Shown piece after piece: positions 54,529-63,648 of a stretch of DNA of 64,000 nucleotides. Within the stretch, counting starts at the first letter, position 1; the number at the start of each line of letters is the position of its first letter. A program made the translations under genes and the position numbers. A model generated the notes under the pieces. It was not told where the DNA came from. It was given only the letters and a program-made list of their open reading frames with translations, and ran no database searches. This stretch comes from Flectobacillus roseus (lineage in GTDB: Bacteria > Bacteroidota > Bacteroidia > Cytophagales > Spirosomataceae): NCBI RefSeq assembly GCF_030056665.1, contig NZ_JASHIG010000006.1; one strand, written 5' to 3'.

Positions 54529-55002
54529 CTTCATCGAAACAAAACTAAAAAACCATAGCATTTTCGGATAACCTACATTATTTGAAAATGCTAGATTAAC
54601 TAAATAGTCTATTATTTTGAAAAATTTTACACTAGAATCAACCAAACTAAAATCAGACAGTACGTCTCTTGGGGCTAAAGAATCTTATGGAATAGGGTTC
54701 GACTACAACCCTCATGTAATTTCATACAACAAATTTCCTAACGCTTTTCAGGATTTAACGCATCATTAGCGTCGTTTCTAGCAAATTTTTGCTAGCACTA
54801 AACTATTTGCATATTCCTCTTATCTGCAAGTTGAGCTTAAGCTCAAGCTTTACCACTCTTATATAAATTATTAATAAAACGAATAATATTCGCCATGTAC
54901 GATTTTGTACTATGGTGATGATTATATGCATGAACCACTATTCATACGCCTTTTAGGTGCGTGTTTATGAAAATTTTACCAACAATTTAACCAATAATTA
55001 TT
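54529..55002. other. Intergenic region upstream of the SusC-like gene
   Basis: Contains several hairpins: TAGCATTTTC / GAAAATGCTA at 54556-54592, GGGTT-N7-AACCC at about 54697-54712, a CTAGCAAATTTTTGCTAG palindrome at about 54779-54796, the palindrome TTGAGCTTAAGCTCAA at 54831-54846, and CCATGTAC / GTACTATGG at about 54893-54917. It should carry the promoter and a ~150-base leader of the SusC gene. No gene was found. Confidence 0.7.
54831..54846. promoter_or_regulatory. 16-bp perfect palindrome upstream of SusC-like gene
   Basis: TTGAGCTTAAGCTCAA is a perfect palindrome about 157 bases before the SusC start at 55003. It may be an operator for the pair's regulator, but no regulator is adjacent. 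Evidence is the sequence only. Confidence 0.35.
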
Positions 55003-58000
55003 ATGAGAAAACTCTTACTGCTAACAGCTTTGCTATTATTGGCACAGCTAGGTAGCACATTTGCTCAAGACAGGCAAATTACAGGAAAGGTAACCTCGTC
55101 GGAAGATGGTTCTCCTATTCCAGGTGTAAGTATTTCAGTAAAAGGTACTTCAAAAGGTACCACTTCGGTAGCTGACGGTTCTTACCGTATTTCTGTAGGA
55201 AACGGAACAACGCTTATTTTCTCTTCTGTTGGCTTTACTTCGCAAACAGTATCGGTTGGTTCTCAATCTATGATTGATGTGAAGTTAGTTCCAAGTACTT
55301 CTACCCTTTCGGAGGTTGTAGTAACGGCCCTTGGTGTATCTCGCGACAAAAAATCTTTGGGTTATGCTACTCAAGAGGTTAAGGGAGACCAAGTAAGTAC
55401 TGCCAAAGAAAGTAACTTCATCAACTCATTGTCTGGTAAAGTATCAGGGGTTGAAATCAAACGTAACAACAACATGGGTGCATCGACAAACATCGTTGTT
55501 CGTGGTTTCAAATCTTTGACTGGTAACAACCAAGCATTATTCGTAGTGGATGGTGTACCTATCGATAACTCAAACACTACTAGCTCTTCGACAGCTCAAG
55601 GTGGTGGTGGTTATGACTACGGTAACGCTGCTTCGGATATTAACCCAGACGACATTGAGTCAATCAACGTATTGAAAGGTGCTGCGGCAACTGCGCTTTA
55701 TGGTTCAAGAGCAGCCAATGGTGTTGTAATGGTTACGACTAAAAAAGGTAGAAAAAACCAAGGCTTAGGTGTAAACGTTAGCATGGGATATTCTGTAGGT
55801 TCTATCGACAAATCTACCTTCCCTAAATACCAATCTAGCTACGGTGGTGGTTATGGTAACTACTACGAAGACCCTTCTCACAAGTTTTTGTACAGAGATA
55901 TTAATGGTGATGGCAAAGATGATTTAGTTGTTCCAATGTCAGAAGATGCTTCTTGGGGTGCTAAATTTGACCCTAACAAACAAGTGTATGACTGGCGTTC
56001 ATTCGACCCATCTTCACCACTGTATGGTAAAACTAGCGCATGGCAAGCAGCAGCAAACTCTCCTGCTAAATTCTTCAACGACGCAAAAACATTCAACGGA
56101 ACTATCTCTTTGGATGGTGGTAGCGAAAACGGTTCTTACCGTGTATCATATACTCGTTTTGACCAAACTGGTATTCTTCCAAACTCTAGCATTCAGAAAA
56201 ACAACTTCTCGTTTGCTGGTAGCCACGATTTTAGCAAAAAGTTCACTGTTACAACAAACATCAACTTTGCTCGTCAAGATGCTAAAGGTCGTTATAGCAA
56301 TGGTTATTCAGACAATATTATGTCTAGTTTCCGTCAGTGGTACCAAACAAACGTTGATATCTTAGATTTGAAATCAGCATTTGAAAGAACTGGCCAAAAC
56401 ATCACTTGGAACTGGACAGACCCAAGCGAAATCAAGCCTATTTTCTGGGATAACCCTTACTGGCAACGCGCTAACAACTACGAAACTGACTGGAGAAACC
56501 GTGTTTTCGGTAATGTGACTGCTACTTACAAAATCACAAATGATTTTGATGTATTGGGTCGTATCTCAATGGATACTTATACAGAGCAACAAGAGGAACG
56601 CGTAGCAGTTGGTTCTATCAACAACAATGGTACTGCTAAATACTCTCGTTATGATCGTACTTTCAGAGAAATGAACTATGACTTCTTTGCCAACTATCAC
56701 AAAGATTTGTCTGAGGATTTCAACTTGAAAGGTATGATTGGTGGTAACATTCGTAAAACAGAAGTTAGCTCTATGTATGCTACTACAGTAGGTGGCTTGG
56801 TTGTACCAGGTATTTACTCTTTGGCAAACTCAGCTTCTGCTGCAAGTGCTCCTTCAGAAAACGTAAGTGCTATCTACCAAGAAGGTATTTTTGCTAATGC
56901 GTCTTTGGGTTATAACAACGAATTGTTCTTAGACCTTACTGCTCGTCGTGATGTTTCTTCTTCTTTACCAGTATCAAACAATACTTATTTCTACCCATCA
57001 GCTTCTTTGAGCTATATTTTCTCTAACAAATTAGGAGAAAGCTGGCCTGCATTAAGCTTTGGTAAAGTTCGTGTAAACTATGCTGAAGTGGGTAACACTG
57101 CACCTGCTTTGAGTTTGTTGAATACGTATGTAAAACCAACTAACTTGAACGGTGATACAAGAGACTCATTTGGTGGACAAACATTGTTCGTAACAGGTTC
57201 AGTTTTGAACAACCCGAACTTGAAGCCAGAACGTACAAAAAGTGCTGAGATTGGTTTAGAAATGAAGTTCTTGAAAAACAGAGTAGGATTTGACATCACT
57301 GCGTATCGTACGTTATCAGTTGACCAAATCATGCCTGTATCTATCTCAAAAGCTACTGGTTATGACAAAAAATATGTAAACGCTGGTACAATCGAAAACA
57401 AAGGTATTGAATTGTCTGCATTTGCTATCCCAGTTCAAACTGGCGACTTCTCATGGAAATTGAATGCTAACTTTACCATGAACCGCAACAAAGTGGTTGA
57501 ATTGTATGATGGCGTAAGCAACTTGCAATTAGGTTCTTTCCAAGGTGGTGTTACGTTGAACGCTACTGTGGGCGAGCCTTACGGTGTATTGAAAGGAACT
57601 AACTTTGTTTACCTAAATGGTCAAAAAGTAGTTGCTACTACTGGTTATTATTCACAATCTGATGCAACTAGTGTAATCGGTAACATTACTCCAGATTGGA
57701 AGATGGGTATTACTAACTCTTTCAACTACAAAGCCCTTTCATTTAGCTTCTTGATTGATATCCAAAAAGGTGGTAGCGTATTCTCTCTTGACCAATACTA
57801 CGGTAGAGCTACAGGTTTATATGCAGAAACTGTATTCTTAAACGACAACGGTGTTTCTATCCGTGAATCAATCGCAAATGGTGGTGGTTACATCGTTCCA
57901 GGTGTATTAGCTGATGGAACTGCCAACACTAAACGTGTAAGTGCTGAAAACTACGGATTATTAGGATATGTACGAAACCCTGCCGCTGCTTTCGTTTATG

Positions 58001-58248
58001 ATGCTAGCTACGTTAAATTGAGAGAGGTAACTGTTTCTTATAAATTACCTGCAAATCTATTCGGCGGAAGCAACTTCATCAAAGGTGCTACATTATCTGC
58101 AGTAGGTCGTAACCTTTGGATTATCCACAAAAACTTACCTTATGCTGACCCAGAAGATGGTTTGACATCGGGTAACCTTTCAGGTTTCCAATCAGGTGTT
58201 TATCCTTCAGTTAGAGAAATCGGAGCAAGCCTTAAATTCTCGTTCTAA
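55003..58248 (+). CDS. SusC/RagA-type TonB-linked outer-membrane protein
   Basis: This is a 1081-residue protein. Signal peptide: RKLLLLTALLLLAQLGSTFAQ. A carboxypeptidase-like domain follows (GKVTSSEDGSPIPGVSISVK). The SusC signature is present in LSEVVVTALGVSRDKKSLGY, then NFINSLSGKVSGVEIKRN, and a TonB plug (ALFVVDGVPIDN, INVLKGAAATALYGSRAANG). The barrel ends in aromatic VREIGASLKFSF. SusC forms the channel for glycans or peptides with the SusD lipoprotein next to it. The substrate is unknown because no hydrolase or regulator adjoins. Confidence 0.93.
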   Translation: MRKLLLLTALLLLAQLGSTFAQDRQITGKVTSSEDGSPIPGVSISVKGTSKGTTSVADGSYRISVGNGTTLIFSSVGFTSQTVSVGSQSMIDVKLVPSTSTLSEVVVTALGVSRDKKSLGYATQEVKGDQVSTAKESNFINSLSGKVSGVEIKRNNNMGASTNIVVRGFKSLTGNNQALFVVDGVPIDNSNTTSSSTAQGGGGYDYGNAASDINPDDIESINVLKGAAATALYGSRAANGVVMVTTKKGRKNQGLGVNVSMGYSVGSIDKSTFPKYQSSYGGGYGNYYEDPSHKFLYRDINGDGKDDLVVPMSEDASWGAKFDPNKQVYDWRSFDPSSPLYGKTSAWQAAANSPAKFFNDAKTFNGTISLDGGSENGSYRVSYTRFDQTGILPNSSIQKNNFSFAGSHDFSKKFTVTTNINFARQDAKGRYSNGYSDNIMSSFRQWYQTNVDILDLKSAFERTGQNITWNWTDPSEIKPIFWDNPYWQRANNYETDWRNRVFGNVTATYKITNDFDVLGRISMDTYTEQQEERVAVGSINNNGTAKYSRYDRTFREMNYDFFANYHKDLSEDFNLKGMIGGNIRKTEVSSMYATTVGGLVVPGIYSLANSASAASAPSENVSAIYQEGIFANASLGYNNELFLDLTARRDVSSSLPVSNNTYFYPSASLSYIFSNKLGESWPALSFGKVRVNYAEVGNTAPALSLLNTYVKPTNLNGDTRDSFGGQTLFVTGSVLNNPNLKPERTKSAEIGLEMKFLKNRVGFDITAYRTLSVDQIMPVSISKATGYDKKYVNAGTIENKGIELSAFAIPVQTGDFSWKLNANFTMNRNKVVELYDGVSNLQLGSFQGGVTLNATVGEPYGVLKGTNFVYLNGQKVVATTGYYSQSDATSVIGNITPDWKMGITNSFNYKALSFSFLIDIQKGGSVFSLDQYYGRATGLYAETVFLNDNGVSIRESIANGGGYIVPGVLADGTANTKRVSAENYGLLGYVRNPAAAFVYDASYVKLREVTVSYKLPANLFGGSNFIKGATLSAVGRNLWIIHKNLPYADPEDGLTSGNLSGFQSGVYPSVREIGASLKFSF

Positions 58249-58309
58249 TCGAAACCTTTATTACACACTAATTGAAGGTTTTTGTCAAACGAAAAAAGAT
58301 ATTATTCCA

Positions 58310-59749
58310 ATGAAAAAAATTGTAACATTCCTATCTATAGCACTGTTGTCGATGTCTTGCGAGAGTAATCTTGAAGATTTGAATACCGACAAAAAACACC
58401 CTAGCTCGGGTTCTGTGCCATCTTCTACTGTGTTTGCCGCAGCAGAAACAAACCTTATTGACCAAATGGTAAACACAAACGTGAACCGTAACGTGTTCCG
58501 TTTGCTGGCTCAACAATGGACTCAAACTACTTATACTGACGAAAGTAACTACGATATTACAACTCGTAAAGTTGCTGATGCCGTATGGATACGTTTTTAT
58601 TTCAATATCTTAAATAACTTGAAAGATGCTAAAGCTTTAGTTAATGCTGAAAAACCTATCGGTGCTCAGCAGGCTATTGAAAAAACAAACAAGTTGGCGC
58701 TTATCGAGTTGTTGAACATCTACTCTTACCAAAAATTAGTAGATACATTTGGTAATATCCCATACTCTGAGTCTTTAGACCCACAAAATGTAAACCCTAA
58801 ATATGACGACGCCAAAACAATCTACGCTGACTTAGCGAAGCGTTTGGATGCCGTTATCGCAGGTGTTAATACTTCGGCTGGTTCTTTTGGTTCGGCTGAC
58901 TTGGTATATGGTGGTGACATGGCAAAATGGTTGAAGTTTGCTTATGGCTTAAAATTGAAAATGGGCTTGACCTTGGCTGACGTTGATGCTACTACCTCAA
59001 AAACGATGGTTGAAGCAGCTGCTAAAGGAGTATTCTCATCAAACAGTGACAATACAGCCTTGACTTACTACAGCAATGTACCAAACACAAACCCTATCTG
59101 GGTTGACTTGATTCAAAGTGGACGTAAGGACTATGTTCCTGCAAACACAGTGGTTGACTTAATGAATAACCTTTCAGACCCACGTCGTTCGGTATTCTTC
59201 GGTCAATTGAATGGTAAATATGTAGGTGGTCCATATGCAGCAGGTGGTAACTATACTAACTTCTCGGCCATTGGTGATGTATTCCAAAAGCCAGACTTAG
59301 AAGGTTTGATTATGGACTATGCTGAAATCTCTTTCGACCTTGCTGAAGCGGCTGCTCGTGGATACAACGTTGGTGGAACTGCAGAACAATTCTACAACCA
59401 AGGTATCAAAGCTTCGATGAGCTACTGGGGTGTGAGTGATGCAGATATTACAGCATATCTTGCCAAAAGTTCGGTGGCTTATGCTACTGCAACTGGTACT
59501 TACAAGCAAAAAATTGCTACTCAAAAGTACATCGCTTTGTATAACCGCGGTTTTGAATCTTGGACTGAGTGGAGACGTTTGGATTTCCCAATCTTTAACG
59601 TTCCTGCCAACAAAACTTATGCTGATATTCCAACTCGTTTTACTTACCCTGTAGGAGAACAAACTCTTAATGAGTTAAACTGGAAAGCTGCTTCTGCTGC
59701 AATCGGTGCGGATAAAGTAAACACCAAACTTTTCTGGGATAAATTCTAA
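58310..59749 (+). CDS. SusD/RagB-like outer-membrane lipoprotein
   Basis: SusD binds substrate and caps the SusC channel on the cell surface. It is ~479 residues. The lipoprotein signal ends SMSCES, and LEDLNTDKKHPSSG follows, as in SusD-like_2 (PF12771-type) proteins. Later: KTNKLALIELLNIYSYQKLV, DTFGNIPYSESLDPQN, AYGLKLKMGLTLADVD and YNRGFESWTEWRRLDFPIF, which are diagnostic. I take the start at 58310, since the upstream ORF start would overlap SusC. It follows SusC by 61 bases, giving a two-gene operon. Confidence 0.92.
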   Translation: MKKIVTFLSIALLSMSCESNLEDLNTDKKHPSSGSVPSSTVFAAAETNLIDQMVNTNVNRNVFRLLAQQWTQTTYTDESNYDITTRKVADAVWIRFYFNILNNLKDAKALVNAEKPIGAQQAIEKTNKLALIELLNIYSYQKLVDTFGNIPYSESLDPQNVNPKYDDAKTIYADLAKRLDAVIAGVNTSAGSFGSADLVYGGDMAKWLKFAYGLKLKMGLTLADVDATTSKTMVEAAAKGVFSSNSDNTALTYYSNVPNTNPIWVDLIQSGRKDYVPANTVVDLMNNLSDPRRSVFFGQLNGKYVGGPYAAGGNYTNFSAIGDVFQKPDLEGLIMDYAEISFDLAEAAARGYNVGGTAEQFYNQGIKASMSYWGVSDADITAYLAKSSVAYATATGTYKQKIATQKYIALYNRGFESWTEWRRLDFPIFNVPANKTYADIPTRFTYPVGEQTLNELNWKAASAAIGADKVNTKLFWDKF

Positions 59750-60094
59750 TCTCATATAAGTATAGTAACAGAAAAAGCTGGCTCGAAAGAGTCAGCTTTT
59801 TTTGTTTGGCAATTATTGGGCAATTGGCTTTCAGCTATGAGCTATCGGCAATAAATTTCTCACGAATTCATTGATGCTATTCTGCCTAATGCTCTGTCGA
59901 ATAACAACTACACTTGTAATATATAGCTTAAGTAATAGTGCAAAATAAGATTCAAGTTATATGCCTAGGCACTCGGCAAAGAGTTTTAAGATGTTTTGAA
60001 TAAACAAAGACATGCTTTTTCCCTAAGCCCACCGCCGAAAGCCGATACCTGAAAGCCTTAAGCACAAAAGTTAAATTCTATTTTGCGCACTAGC
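59750..60094. other. Convergent intergenic region
   Basis: After the SusD terminator, no gene is seen up to the alpha/beta hydrolase end at 60095. The text contains short low-complexity stretches such as AGCCCACCGCCGAAAGCCG, similar to scattered CCGAAAGCC motifs near 39.1 and 44.15 kb. Nothing else was recognised. Confidence 0.6.
59772..59803 (+). terminator. Terminator of the SusCD operon
   Basis: Hairpin AAAAAGCTG-GCTC-GAAA-GAGT-CAGCTTTTTTT, about 20 bases after the SusD stop codon. Confidence 0.85.
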
Positions 60095-60820
60095 TTACCT
60101 CAACAAGAATTTCTTGATAAATCTTACACACTCTTCTGGCTCTTCGTACATGCCCATGTGCCCAACAGTATCAAGTACCAATGAGCTAGTATTACCCGCC
60201 AAAGCTAATTGTTCAAGCGCATCTGCCACAGGAATACTTTTATCTTTTTTACCAATAATCATCATCACAGGATATTTAGCATTGGCTAATACTTTTCTGC
60301 GATCTGGACGAATGAGCATTGCATCCATAGCCACCATTAAGGCTTCCACTGGTAATTGAGACGAATAGTCGATATGCTTTTGTACTACCTCTGGGTTTTG
60401 AGCATTAAACTCTTCGCTGTAAAGATTTGGTGTAAAGTTTTTGATAAAAACCTCCGTCCCATGCGTTTTCAAGAAATCAACATTTTTCAAACGTAATGCT
60501 TTCCTTTCGTCAGAATCGCCATAAGCTGTGGAGTGAAATAGACCTAATCCAGTAATCATGTCAGGATACTTCTCAGCAAACGCCAAAGCGATATACCCTC
60601 CCATCGAGTGCCCAATTACAGTGCACTGGCTTACCCCTGCTTCTTGTAACTGTTTTGCTACAAAATCGGCATAATCATCCATTGTTTTCAGGGTAGTCTC
60701 CTTGGCATAATCAGGTGTAAATACCAGTAAGCTCTTTTGTAAGTAAGGGACTATTCCCAACCATACGGTCGAGTCCTCACCAAACCCATGTAATAATACT
60801 ACTACTTTTTTCTGTATCAT
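60095..60820 (-). CDS. Alpha/beta-fold hydrolase
   Basis: This is a 241-residue cytoplasmic alpha/beta hydrolase with VVLLHGFGEDSTVWLGIVPY (HG oxyanion loop), VIGHSMGGYIALAFAEKYP (nucleophile serine), a possible acid in MMIIGKKDKSIPVADAL and the histidine in DTVGHMGMYEEPEECVRF. The length and motif order fit the MenH/BioH or acyl-ester type; the substrate is not predictable. It has no signal peptide. Confidence 0.88.
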   Translation of the reverse strand: MIQKKVVVLLHGFGEDSTVWLGIVPYLQKSLLVFTPDYAKETTLKTMDDYADFVAKQLQEAGVSQCTVIGHSMGGYIALAFAEKYPDMITGLGLFHSTAYGDSDERKALRLKNVDFLKTHGTEVFIKNFTPNLYSEEFNAQNPEVVQKHIDYSSQLPVEALMVAMDAMLIRPDRRKVLANAKYPVMMIIGKKDKSIPVADALEQLALAGNTSSLVLDTVGHMGMYEEPEECVRFIKKFLLR

Positions 60821-61011
60821 ATCCGTAATGTTTTGAGAATAATTGAATGGCGATTAGCTATTGTGGATTGGGGATTTCTGATTTCGGAAATATGGAAAAT
60901 ACCTTCACTCTTTATAAAGTAGCATTTGAAATGCTAAAAAGAGACTATGAATTTGAAAAAACTCAATCCTAATTTTTTTCCAAAGGCACAAAGCCAATGT
61001 TACTATATAAC

Positions 61012-61045
61012 AAAAAATCCCCAAACAATGTGTTCGGGGATTCGT
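61012..61045 (-). terminator. Terminator downstream of clpX
   Basis: Arms AATCCCC (61016-61022) and GGGGATT (61036-61042) with further AACA/TGTT pairing in the loop. On the minus strand TTTTTTGTTAT follows. It lies about 10-40 bases past the clpX stop. Confidence 0.75.
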
Positions 61046-61054
61046 AATTTATTT

Positions 61055-62314
61055 TTATGCAACCTTCTTCATTCTATGCAAAGCCGCTTTTTCAAACTTC
61101 GAGCGAGCATATTCTAGCGTTACATTAAATTCCTTGATTTCATCTTGTGAAGGCAGCTCAAACATCGCATCGGTGATAATCGCTTCACAAATTGAGCGCA
61201 AACCACGAGCCCCTAATTTGAACTCCATCGCTTGTTCGACAATATATAATAAAGCGTCATCATCAAAATGAATATCGATATCCTCCATTTTGAAAAGCTT
61301 TTCGTATTGCTTTGTAATTGCATTTTTGGGCTCTTTCAAAATCGAAAGTAGTGTTTCTGCATCCAATGGATTCAATGAAGTAAGCACTGGCAAACGTCCC
61401 AACAATTCAGGAATCAAGCCAAATGATTTTAAGTCTTGCGAAGAAACATAACGTAACAAATTCTGTTCGTCAAATTCATCCACAAAATTAGCACCTTTCT
61501 TGAAGCCTACTGGCTGAGTATTCAAGCGATTAGCAATATGGCGTTGGATACCGTCAAATGCACCACCACAGATAAACAAGATATTCTCGGTATTTACCGC
61601 AATCATTTTTTGCTCTGGGTGCTTACGACCTCCTTGTGGCGGGCAGTTTACAACAGCACCTTCCAACAATTTCAATAAGGCTTGCTGTACTCCTTCACCC
61701 GATACATCACGTGTAATTGATGGGTTGTCAGACTTACGTGCAATTTTATCTATTTCGTCAATGAAGACAATACCCATTTCGGCTTTGGCAACATCATAAT
61801 CTGCTGCTTGCAACAAACGAGTTAGGATACTTTCTACGTCTTCACCTACATAACCTGCTTCGGTAATCACAGTAGCATCGGCAATGCAGAAAGGTACTTG
61901 AAGCATTTTGGCAATCGTACGAGCCAAATACGTTTTCCCTGTTCCTGTTTCACCTACCATGATGATATTAGATTTTTCAATCTGTACATCATCATCCGTT
62001 TTAGGTTGCATCAATCTTTTGTAGTGGTTATAAACAGCTACGCAAAGGTGTTTTTTTGCCTCATCTTGTCCAATTACATATTGGTCAAGATACTTTTTCA
62101 TCTCAATCGGCTTGACCAATTCGAAGCGAGCTCCACCTTTCTTTTTGTCACCCTTAAAGCTACGTGACGAAGGATTAGCTTCTTGCTGCACTACCTGATA
62201 AGCCTGAGTGACACATTCACTACATACATGACCCTCCATACCTTGTAATAGCAATGGCACATCTTTTTGGCCACGACCACATAGCGTACAATGAGGCTGT
62301 TGTTGTTGTTTCAT
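61055..62314 (-). CDS. clpX: ATP-dependent unfoldase ClpX
   Basis: ClpX unfolds substrates and feeds them to ClpP. The N-terminal zinc-binding domain has four cysteines (CTLCG and CSECV at ~10-37). Walker A GETGTGKT is near residue 121, and IVFIDEIDKIAR is Walker B. GEGVQQALLKLLEG and PELLGRLPVLTSL are AAA+ hallmarks, with the sensor-2 GARGLRSI near 365. Length of 419 is standard. It lies about 260 bases downstream of clpP on the same strand; a clpP terminator may uncouple them. Confidence 0.96.
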   Translation of the reverse strand: MKQQQQPHCTLCGRGQKDVPLLLQGMEGHVCSECVTQAYQVVQQEANPSSRSFKGDKKKGGARFELVKPIEMKKYLDQYVIGQDEAKKHLCVAVYNHYKRLMQPKTDDDVQIEKSNIIMVGETGTGKTYLARTIAKMLQVPFCIADATVITEAGYVGEDVESILTRLLQAADYDVAKAEMGIVFIDEIDKIARKSDNPSITRDVSGEGVQQALLKLLEGAVVNCPPQGGRKHPEQKMIAVNTENILFICGGAFDGIQRHIANRLNTQPVGFKKGANFVDEFDEQNLLRYVSSQDLKSFGLIPELLGRLPVLTSLNPLDAETLLSILKEPKNAITKQYEKLFKMEDIDIHFDDDALLYIVEQAMEFKLGARGLRSICEAIITDAMFELPSQDEIKEFNVTLEYARSKFEKAALHRMKKVA

Positions 62315-62471
62315 TCTATGTAAAAAATAAGAGAGTTGTGTGATTGTTACTATATCTCAACTCTTGTAAAATACAATTTGAAAAAGAAGGGTTCCCGCAA
62401 TGGCAGTTGTTTCAACGTACTTCAGGCAACTGTTTGGTTCAACCATTCACAAAAGTACTGAATTTATACTA

Positions 62472-62509
62472 AAAATGCTTACCCCTATCCTAAAGGAGTA
62501 AGCATTTAT
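62472..62509 (-). terminator. Terminator downstream of clpP
   Basis: AAATGCTTAC arm (62472-62481) pairs with GTAAGCATTT (about 62498-62507), with a bulged inner stem. On the minus strand it is followed by TTTAG. It is between clpP and clpX. Confidence 0.65.
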
Positions 62510-62571
62510 ATGGTGATTTAAAGGAATAACAAAATTTCTATAAATCACTTAGTACTTTAAGTTTTCGAAGA

Positions 62572-63273
62572 TTAACGAGTTAAAATCTCATCAATCAAAC
62601 CATACTCTTTCGCTTCTTCTGAACGCATCCAGTAGTCACGGTCAGAATCACGTTCGATTTCTTCGAATGATTTTCCTGAGTGATGTGCCAAAATTTCGTA
62701 CAATTCCTTACGGATTTTCACGATTTCGCGAGCAGTGATTTCAATATCACGAGACTGACCTTGAGCTCCACCCGATGGTTGGTGAATCATGATACGAGCG
62801 TGAGGAAGAGCCGAGCGCTTACCTGCTGCACCACCAGCCAACAATACAGCACCCATAGAAGCCGCCAATGATGTACAAATTGTAGCTACTTCTGGGCGGA
62901 TATACTGCATAGTATCATAAATACCCAAACCAGCATATACCGAACCACCTGGGCTGTTGATATACATCATAATGTCTTTACGAGCGTCTGTCGACTCCAT
63001 AAACAACATTTGAGCAACAATGATATTTGCCATATAATCATCTACAGGTACGCCCATAAAAATGATACGGTCCATAATCAAACGTGAGAATACGTCGATT
63101 TGAGCAAAACGCATTGGGCGCTCTTCAATGATATATTGAGTCATGTCTTCAATAAATGGACGGCTCTGCCCACCTATCTGATTCATGTACTGATCTACTG
63201 CTAAGCCATTCAAACCTCTGTGATGAACAGCATATTTTCTGAATTCTTCTGAACTTAAATCTTTGTGAAACAT
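62572..63273 (-). CDS. clpP: ATP-dependent Clp protease proteolytic subunit
   Basis: ClpP is the serine protease barrel. The catalytic serine is S139 in SLAASMGAVLLAGG and the histidine H164 in IMIHQPSGG; the aspartate is further on. NSPGGSVYAGLGIYDTMQYI precedes the active site. 233 residues includes a ~35-residue N-terminal extension (HKDLSSEEFRKYAVHHRG) that may be a propeptide or divergent N-terminus. The clpP-clpX order is the usual one; no trigger-factor gene is directly upstream. Confidence 0.96.
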   Translation of the reverse strand: MFHKDLSSEEFRKYAVHHRGLNGLAVDQYMNQIGGQSRPFIEDMTQYIIEERPMRFAQIDVFSRLIMDRIIFMGVPVDDYMANIIVAQMLFMESTDARKDIMMYINSPGGSVYAGLGIYDTMQYIRPEVATICTSLAASMGAVLLAGGAAGKRSALPHARIMIHQPSGGAQGQSRDIEITAREIVKIRKELYEILAHHSGKSFEEIERDSDRDYWMRSEEAKEYGLIDEILTR

Positions 63274-63648
63274 AATTTTATAACCGTTATTTTAAACTGT
63301 AAACTTCAAAATCTGTAAAATGGTTCGAGGCAAATTGTCGTTGAACTTTCAAGTCATCTTACAGTGTTTTGCAACTAAGAGGTAGTTCTTTTAAACAAAG
63401 ATGCAAAATCTATGAAAAAATCCTAATCAGATTTTCAGATAAATTCTCGGAAAATACGATTTCGCATGCTATTTTTTTTCGTATCTCAATAAGTATTTAA
63501 AATACCTTCTTGTAAATCAAAGGATTATATAAATTGAGCTATTAGATTAATTAGTCGAAGGTAAAGTGGATATTTTTTCATAAAATTTTACTCGACTAAC
63601 CAAATTTATTTCTTAGTCCATCGTAACCAACTCAACCTAATAAGGTAT
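63274..63648. other. Divergent promoter region between clpP and the XRE regulator
   Basis: The ~375-base region must hold both promoters. AT-rich, no clear repeat or ORF was seen. Confidence 0.6.

Noticed and set aside
54690..54715. A tRNA or tmRNA at the GGGTTCGACTACAACCC motif
   Set aside because: The T-arm-like sequence is isolated. No acceptor stem, anticodon arm or tmRNA ends are found around it, and the hairpin alone is not diagnostic.
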